A DNA stretch of 64,000 nucleotides from Paradevosia sp036499825 (lineage in GTDB: Bacteria; Pseudomonadota; Alphaproteobacteria; Rhizobiales; Devosiaceae), in contig DASYCZ010000032.1 of assembly GCA_036499825.1 (NCBI GenBank), positions 186,001-250,000 on the forward strand. The letters are read 5' to 3'. The translations under genes were made by a program, and so were the position numbers. This document shows, in pieces, positions 60,278 through 64,000 of the stretch. Numbering within the stretch: the first letter of the stretch is position 1; the number at the start of each line of letters is the position of its first letter. The notes under the pieces are model-generated. The model ran no database searches and was not told the DNA's origin. It saw only the letters and a list, made by a program, of their open reading frames with translations.

Positions 60278-61138
60278 ATGTCGCGACCGAGCGCTCGCCT
60301 GTTTCCATTCTTGCTGGCCGGCCCGTATCTGGTGGTCTTTGCCGTTTTCCTCGGCTATCCCATCATCCGCGCGCTCTATATCAGCTTCTTCGACTGGGGC
60401 ATTTTCGGCCCCAACGGCTTCGTGGGCTTCGATAACTACCTGTCGCTGTTCAACGATGGCCGCTTCTGGGACGCCTTCTTCACCACCACCAAATTCGCGC
60501 TCATCTATGTGCCGATGGTGATGGCGATTTCAGTGGTGCTGGCCGTGCTGCTGCACCGGAAATTGCCCGGCATCGCCATTTTCCGCACCATCGTTTTCTT
60601 CCCCATCGTGGTCAATGTCGCGGTTGCCTCAATCGCCTTCAAATGGCTGTTCGAGCCTGAGGCCGGCACCATCAACCAGTTGCTGCGCCTGCTGCATCTG
60701 CCCGATCAGACCTGGCTTTCCGAACCGGGCTGGGCCTTGTTCGCCGTCAGCTTCATCACGCTCTGGGTCAATGTCGGCTTCATGGTCATCATCCTCCTGG
60801 CCGGTCTCGAGAACATTCCCGACGATCTTTACGAGGCCGCCAACCTCGATGGCTCGACGCCGGTGCAGGATTTCTTTCTCATCACCCTGCCGCTGCTGAA
60901 GCCCATCATGCTGATCGTCATGATTCTCAGCCTCGTTCAGGCCTTCCAGGTCTTCGGCGAGGTGCTGATCATGACCAATGGCGGGCCGTTCGGCAGTACC
61001 GAGGTACTGACCATGTTGCTCTACGAGGATGGTTTCCGCGATTTCAACATAGGACGCGCCGCTGCCATCGGCATGGTCATCACCGTCATCATCTCGGTGC
61101 TGTCCCTCGTGCAGTTCCGCGTCTTCCGCCAGCGCTAG
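60278..61138 (+). CDS. CUT1 sugar ABC permease, MalF type
   Basis: The 286-residue membrane protein has six hydrophobic helices and the EAA loop E-A-A-N-L-D-G-S-T-P-V-Q-D-F-F that contacts the ATPase. It is the first permease of the pair; MalF-type members carry an N-terminal helix P-F-L-L-A-G-P-Y-L-V-V-F-A-V-F. The ATG at 60278 follows the hairpin. Confidence 0.93.
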   Translation: MSRPSARLFPFLLAGPYLVVFAVFLGYPIIRALYISFFDWGIFGPNGFVGFDNYLSLFNDGRFWDAFFTTTKFALIYVPMVMAISVVLAVLLHRKLPGIAIFRTIVFFPIVVNVAVASIAFKWLFEPEAGTINQLLRLLHLPDQTWLSEPGWALFAVSFITLWVNVGFMVIILLAGLENIPDDLYEAANLDGSTPVQDFFLITLPLLKPIMLIVMILSLVQAFQVFGEVLIMTNGGPFGSTEVLTMLLYEDGFRDFNIGRAAAIGMVITVIISVLSLVQFRVFRQR

Positions 61139-61147
61139 GCCGGTCCC

Positions 61148-61975
61148 ATGAAAAGAAATACGACGCTTCGCTGGATCGTCCTCTTGGTCGTGGCCTTCCT
61201 CTGGATCCTGCCGGTAGCCTCGCTGGTGCTGTTTTCCTTCGCTCCCGCCTCCGAGATTCTCAAGGATACGCTGATCCCCGCCAACTGGACCTGGGACAAT
61301 TACTGGAAGGTGCTGACCGATCCGGGCCGCGGCGTCAGCATTCCGCAGGCCATGCTCAACAGCGCCGTCATCATGATCGCGCAGGTCGCGGGCATCCTGC
61401 TGCTCGATATTCCGGCTGCCTATGCGTTCGGGCGTCTCAAATGGCCGGGGCGCGACGCCATCTTTTTCATCGTGCTCATCACCATGATGATGCCCGGTAT
61501 CCTGGAAGTGCTGTCGCTCTACGACCTCATGTCCAACCTGGGCCTCGTCGACACCATCTATGCGGTGATCCTGCCCGGCCTGCCGCGCGTCGTCGGCATC
61601 TTCATCCTGCGCCAGTTCTTCCGCGAACTGCCGCGCGAAATGGAAGAAGCCGCCCGCATGGACGGCGCCACCGATTTCGAGGTGTTCCGCCTCATCATGG
61701 TGCCCCTGGCAGCGCCCGCCATCATCACCCTGTCGGTGATCACCGCGCTCTACAGCTGGAACAACTTCCTCTGGCCGCTCGTCATCACCAATTCGCCCAC
61801 CTCGATGACCGTGCCGGTCACCGTTGCCTATCTCTCCGCCGATACCAGCGCCGTGCTCAACTACACGGTCATCCTGGCGGCGGCCTTCTTCACCTCTTTG
61901 CCCATGATCATCCTGTTCCTGTTCGGACAGCGCTGGATCGTCAACGGCATGCGCCCGACTTCGGGCATCAAGTAA
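61148..61975 (+). CDS. CUT1 sugar ABC permease, MalG type
   Basis: The 275-residue membrane protein has six helices and the EAA loop E-E-A-A-R-M-D-G-A-T-D-F-E-V-F. The N-terminal helix (W-I-V-L-L-V-V-A-F-L-W-I-L-P) and the final G-M-R-P-T-S-G-I-K are typical for MalG-type subunits. It starts 9 bases after the first permease. Confidence 0.94.
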   Translation: MKRNTTLRWIVLLVVAFLWILPVASLVLFSFAPASEILKDTLIPANWTWDNYWKVLTDPGRGVSIPQAMLNSAVIMIAQVAGILLLDIPAAYAFGRLKWPGRDAIFFIVLITMMMPGILEVLSLYDLMSNLGLVDTIYAVILPGLPRVVGIFILRQFFRELPREMEEAARMDGATDFEVFRLIMVPLAAPAIITLSVITALYSWNNFLWPLVITNSPTSMTVPVTVAYLSADTSAVLNYTVILAAAFFTSLPMIILFLFGQRWIVNGMRPTSGIK

Positions 61976-61996
61976 TCGACTGATCAGGAGCTTTTT

Positions 61997-63466
61997 ATGC
62001 CGCGCATCCAGGTGGACATCCGTCCCCGTCACGAAATCTCGCCGCGTCTCTACATGCAGTTCATGGAGCCGCTGGGAACCACGGATTCCTCCGTCGAAGC
62101 CTGCTGGGATATCCTCGAAGACAAATGGCGCGACGACTTCGTCGATGTCGTCCGGGACCTCGCGCCATCATCGATCCGCTGGGGCGGCATCTTGACCAGC
62201 TTCTGGAAATGGCGCGAAAGCGTCGGCAATCCCGCCAAGCGCCCGCCCATGATCAACTACCTCTGGGGTGGCGTCGAAACCAACCGCGTCGGCGTCCATG
62301 AATTCCTCGATTTCTGCGAGGCCGTCGGCGCCGAGCCGATCATGGCCATCAACTTCGAAGCCGACGGGCGCCCCGAATACATCAACACCCCGCGCGGCGA
62401 GAACCGCTCGGGCAATGCCGAGGAAGCCGCCGACCTCGTCAGCTATTGCAATGACCCCCACAACGCCGAACGCAAGGCCAATGGCCGCGACAAGCCGTGG
62501 AACGTACGCACCTGGCAGATCGGCAACGAGACCTCCTATCCCAAGGCTGGCGAGCGCTTCACCAGTGCCGAGAACGCCAGGCACTACGCCGAATTCGCCA
62601 AGGCCATGCGGGCCCGCGACGCCAGCATCACCCTGATTGGCTGGGGCGACATGGAGCGCGACACGCACCAGTGGTGGGCCAATGACCTGATCGAGGCCGC
62701 CGGCGACAATATCGACATGGTTGCCCTGCACATGATGATGCAGCGGCCCGACGACGAGGCCAGCTCCGTGCTCAAGGGGCGCCTCTATCGCAACGACACC
62801 CGCCAGACCTGGAAGGAACTCGACGCCATCTACAAGATGGTCGAAAAAAAGCTCCTCGATGCCCGCGCCGTCGTCTCCAAGGCCAACCCCAAGCTCAAGC
62901 TGGCCATCACCGAAGGCCATCTGTCGCTGCAGCCGCACAACAAGATCGAACTGCTGCGTGAATGGCTCTCGGGCGTCTATCACGCCCGTATCATGACGCT
63001 GTTCGAGCGCCATTCCGACATCATCGATATCTGCACCCTGGCAGATTTCGCCGGCACGAGCTGGACCGTCAATGCGGTCCTGCTTGGCTCCCCGCGCGAG
63101 CAGCCCTATCTCCTGCCGGTCGGCCACGTCATGCGCCTCTTCAAGCGCAATTCGGGCACGCATGGTCTTTCGGCCGAATCGGCCAGCGACAGCGTCGTGG
63201 TTTCGGCCTCCCGGGCCGGCAACAAGGTCTATGTCCACGTCACCAATACCGATATCGAAAAAGACACCACGATCGACATCGACCTCGGCGGTGCCAGGGT
63301 GAAGGGCACCGCATGCCACCGCATCGCTCCGCCCAGGCTCGACGACGCCATCGACAGCACTAATCTCGATGTCTTCGCCGTGACCGAAAGCGCCGTGCCG
63401 GGCCTGACGGGGATCGCCATCCCCAAGGCTTCGGTCAGCGCCTACGTCATCGAACTGGACGCCTGA
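61997..63466 (+). CDS. GH51-like glycosidase (alpha-L-arabinofuranosidase-like)
   Basis: The 489-residue cytoplasmic protein follows the GH51 layout: a catalytic TIM barrel and a C-terminal beta-sandwich (from about residue 390). The acid/base residue is E178 in W-Q-I-G-N-E-T-S-Y and the nucleophile candidate is E306 in I-T-E-G-H-L-S-L; both fit GH51 spacing. The N-terminal F-M-E-P-L-G and R-W-G-G-I-L-T-S-F-W differ from the usual F-I-E-H-L-G and R-Y-P-G-G-N-F. So it is a diverged branch that may act on another furanoside. No signal peptide is present, so its substrate is imported by the ABC genes around it. Confidence 0.75.
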   Translation: MPRIQVDIRPRHEISPRLYMQFMEPLGTTDSSVEACWDILEDKWRDDFVDVVRDLAPSSIRWGGILTSFWKWRESVGNPAKRPPMINYLWGGVETNRVGVHEFLDFCEAVGAEPIMAINFEADGRPEYINTPRGENRSGNAEEAADLVSYCNDPHNAERKANGRDKPWNVRTWQIGNETSYPKAGERFTSAENARHYAEFAKAMRARDASITLIGWGDMERDTHQWWANDLIEAAGDNIDMVALHMMMQRPDDEASSVLKGRLYRNDTRQTWKELDAIYKMVEKKLLDARAVVSKANPKLKLAITEGHLSLQPHNKIELLREWLSGVYHARIMTLFERHSDIIDICTLADFAGTSWTVNAVLLGSPREQPYLLPVGHVMRLFKRNSGTHGLSAESASDSVVVSASRAGNKVYVHVTNTDIEKDTTIDIDLGGARVKGTACHRIAPPRLDDAIDSTNLDVFAVTESAVPGLTGIAIPKASVSAYVIELDA

Positions 63467-63496
63467 CGGCGGCCCCTGGCCCTCAAGGAGGCAATA

Positions 63497-64000
63497 ATGG
63501 CTGGATTGCAGCTCAAGACGCTCCGCAAGAGCTACGGCAATGTCGAGGTCATCAAGGGCATCGACCTGGGCATCGAGCACGGTGAGTTCGTGGTGTTCGT
63601 CGGCCCCTCGGGCTGCGGCAAGTCCACGCTGCTGCGCATGATCGCCGGCCTCGAGGAGATCAGCCAGGGCGACCTCCATATCGGCGACAGGAAATGCAAC
63701 GATGTGGCGCCGCGCGATCGCGGCGTCGCCATGGTGTTCCAGTCCTATGCGCTCTATCCGCATATGACGGTCGCCGAAAATGTCGGCTTTGGCCTGCGTC
63801 TCGCGCGCGTGCCCAAGCCCGAACGCCGGCGCCGGGTGGAGGAGGTGGCCCGCATCCTGCAGATGGAACACCTGCTCGACCGGCGTCCCTCGCAGCTGTC
63901 GGGTGGCCAGCGGCAGCGCGTCGCCATCGGGCGCGCCATCATCCGCCAGCCGGAAGTGTTCCTGTTCGACGAGCCGCTATCCAACCTCGATGCGGCGCTG
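63497..64000 (+). CDS. Sugar ABC transporter ATP-binding protein (UgpC/MalK type), 3' end missing
   Basis: The visible 168 residues contain Walker A G-P-S-G-C-G-K-S-T at 36-44, the Q loop F-Q-S-Y-A-L-Y-P-H, the signature L-S-G-G-Q-R-Q-R and Walker B F-L-F-D-E-P-L-S-N-L-D-A. The regulatory C-terminal domain lies outside the window. AAGGAGG precedes the ATG at 63497. It powers the permease pair upstream. Confidence 0.94.
   Translation, partial: MAGLQLKTLRKSYGNVEVIKGIDLGIEHGEFVVFVGPSGCGKSTLLRMIAGLEEISQGDLHIGDRKCNDVAPRDRGVAMVFQSYALYPHMTVAENVGFGLRLARVPKPERRRRVEEVARILQMEHLLDRRPSQLSGGQRQRVAIGRAIIRQPEVFLFDEPLSNLDAAL

Noticed and set aside
62168..63871. A 567-codon minus-strand frame over the GH51-like gene
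   Set aside because: It runs antisense through both the glycosidase and the ABC ATPase, which show clear motifs on the plus strand.

Overview
The window is ordinary-looking, high-GC chromosome from an alphaproteobacterium of the order Hyphomicrobiales, most likely a Devosia-like organism (inferred from gene content and order, not measured). The pointers are a split Fo operon with a b' subunit (atpI-atpB-atpE-b'-b, no F1 genes alongside), a CcrM-type GANTC methyltransferase behind a CtrA-type box, the smc / DsbA-like / DUF721 / mutY block, the rnhB-ccrM pair, an aa3-oxidase subunit IV of the alphaproteobacterial type, TIGR02301 and YgfZ proteins, and a dispersed palindrome of a kind common in this order. 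I see no rRNA, tRNA, CRISPR array, insertion sequence, prophage or plasmid feature.

Layout. 1-2060: 3' end of gcvPB, then about 750 bases of repeat-rich non-coding DNA closed by two terminators. 2077-4832: minus-strand Fo ATP synthase operon with a strong sigma70-like promoter. 5033-11082: smc, DsbA-like and DciA-like genes on the minus strand, with mutY divergent from DciA; a perfect 20-bp inverted repeat surrounds the mutY start codon. 11258-14219: ccrM, rnhB and ispE. 14461-20704: TPR lipoprotein-like/secreted protein, ETF-ubiquinone oxidoreductase, a family-4-like uracil-DNA glycosylase, an MFS transporter and moaB. 20916-24524: radical SAM protein, GAF histidine kinase, polyprenyl diphosphate synthase. 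24603-32740: tRNA methylase, S49 peptidase, small membrane protein, glyQ, a small ArfA-like gene, lemA, a DUF2207 protein and glyS. 32758-39547: SRPBCC protein with a clear operator, rnhA, ispH, a shortened PPDK-like protein, SleB-type hydrolase, cytochrome oxidase subunit IV and two unknown exported/membrane proteins. 39763-57901: housekeeping genes (HD hydrolase, YgfZ, dihydroorotase, NUDIX, SRAP, FAD-linked oxidase, fabI, aroC, tlyA, xseB, Sua5, CbpA-like DnaJ, pdxH, metallo-hydrolase, bioY). 58033-64000: a GntR regulator divergent from a CUT1 sugar ABC transporter with a GH51-like glycosidase, cut by the window end.

How it fits together. Several genes are parts of the same processes: ispE and ispH (MEP isoprenoid pathway) feed the polyprenyl diphosphate synthase; smc, ccrM and DciA-like belong to chromosome replication, methylation and segregation; mutY, the uracil glycosylase, SRAP protein, NUDIX and xseB belong to DNA repair; rnhA and rnhB are both RNases H. 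The last region is the only clearly accessory locus and looks like uptake and hydrolysis of an arabinose-containing or related glycoside.

The most unusual item I found is a 68-residue gene at 27750-27956 that resembles the ribosome-rescue factor ArfA and carries a stem-loop inside its reading frame directly after the conserved basic segment, the same arrangement that makes ArfA self-regulating in Escherichia coli. Other points worth a look are the inverted repeat around the mutY start, a PPDK homologue lacking about 110 residues of its nucleotide-binding half, and a perfect operator palindrome for an SRPBCC gene whose regulator is not next to it.
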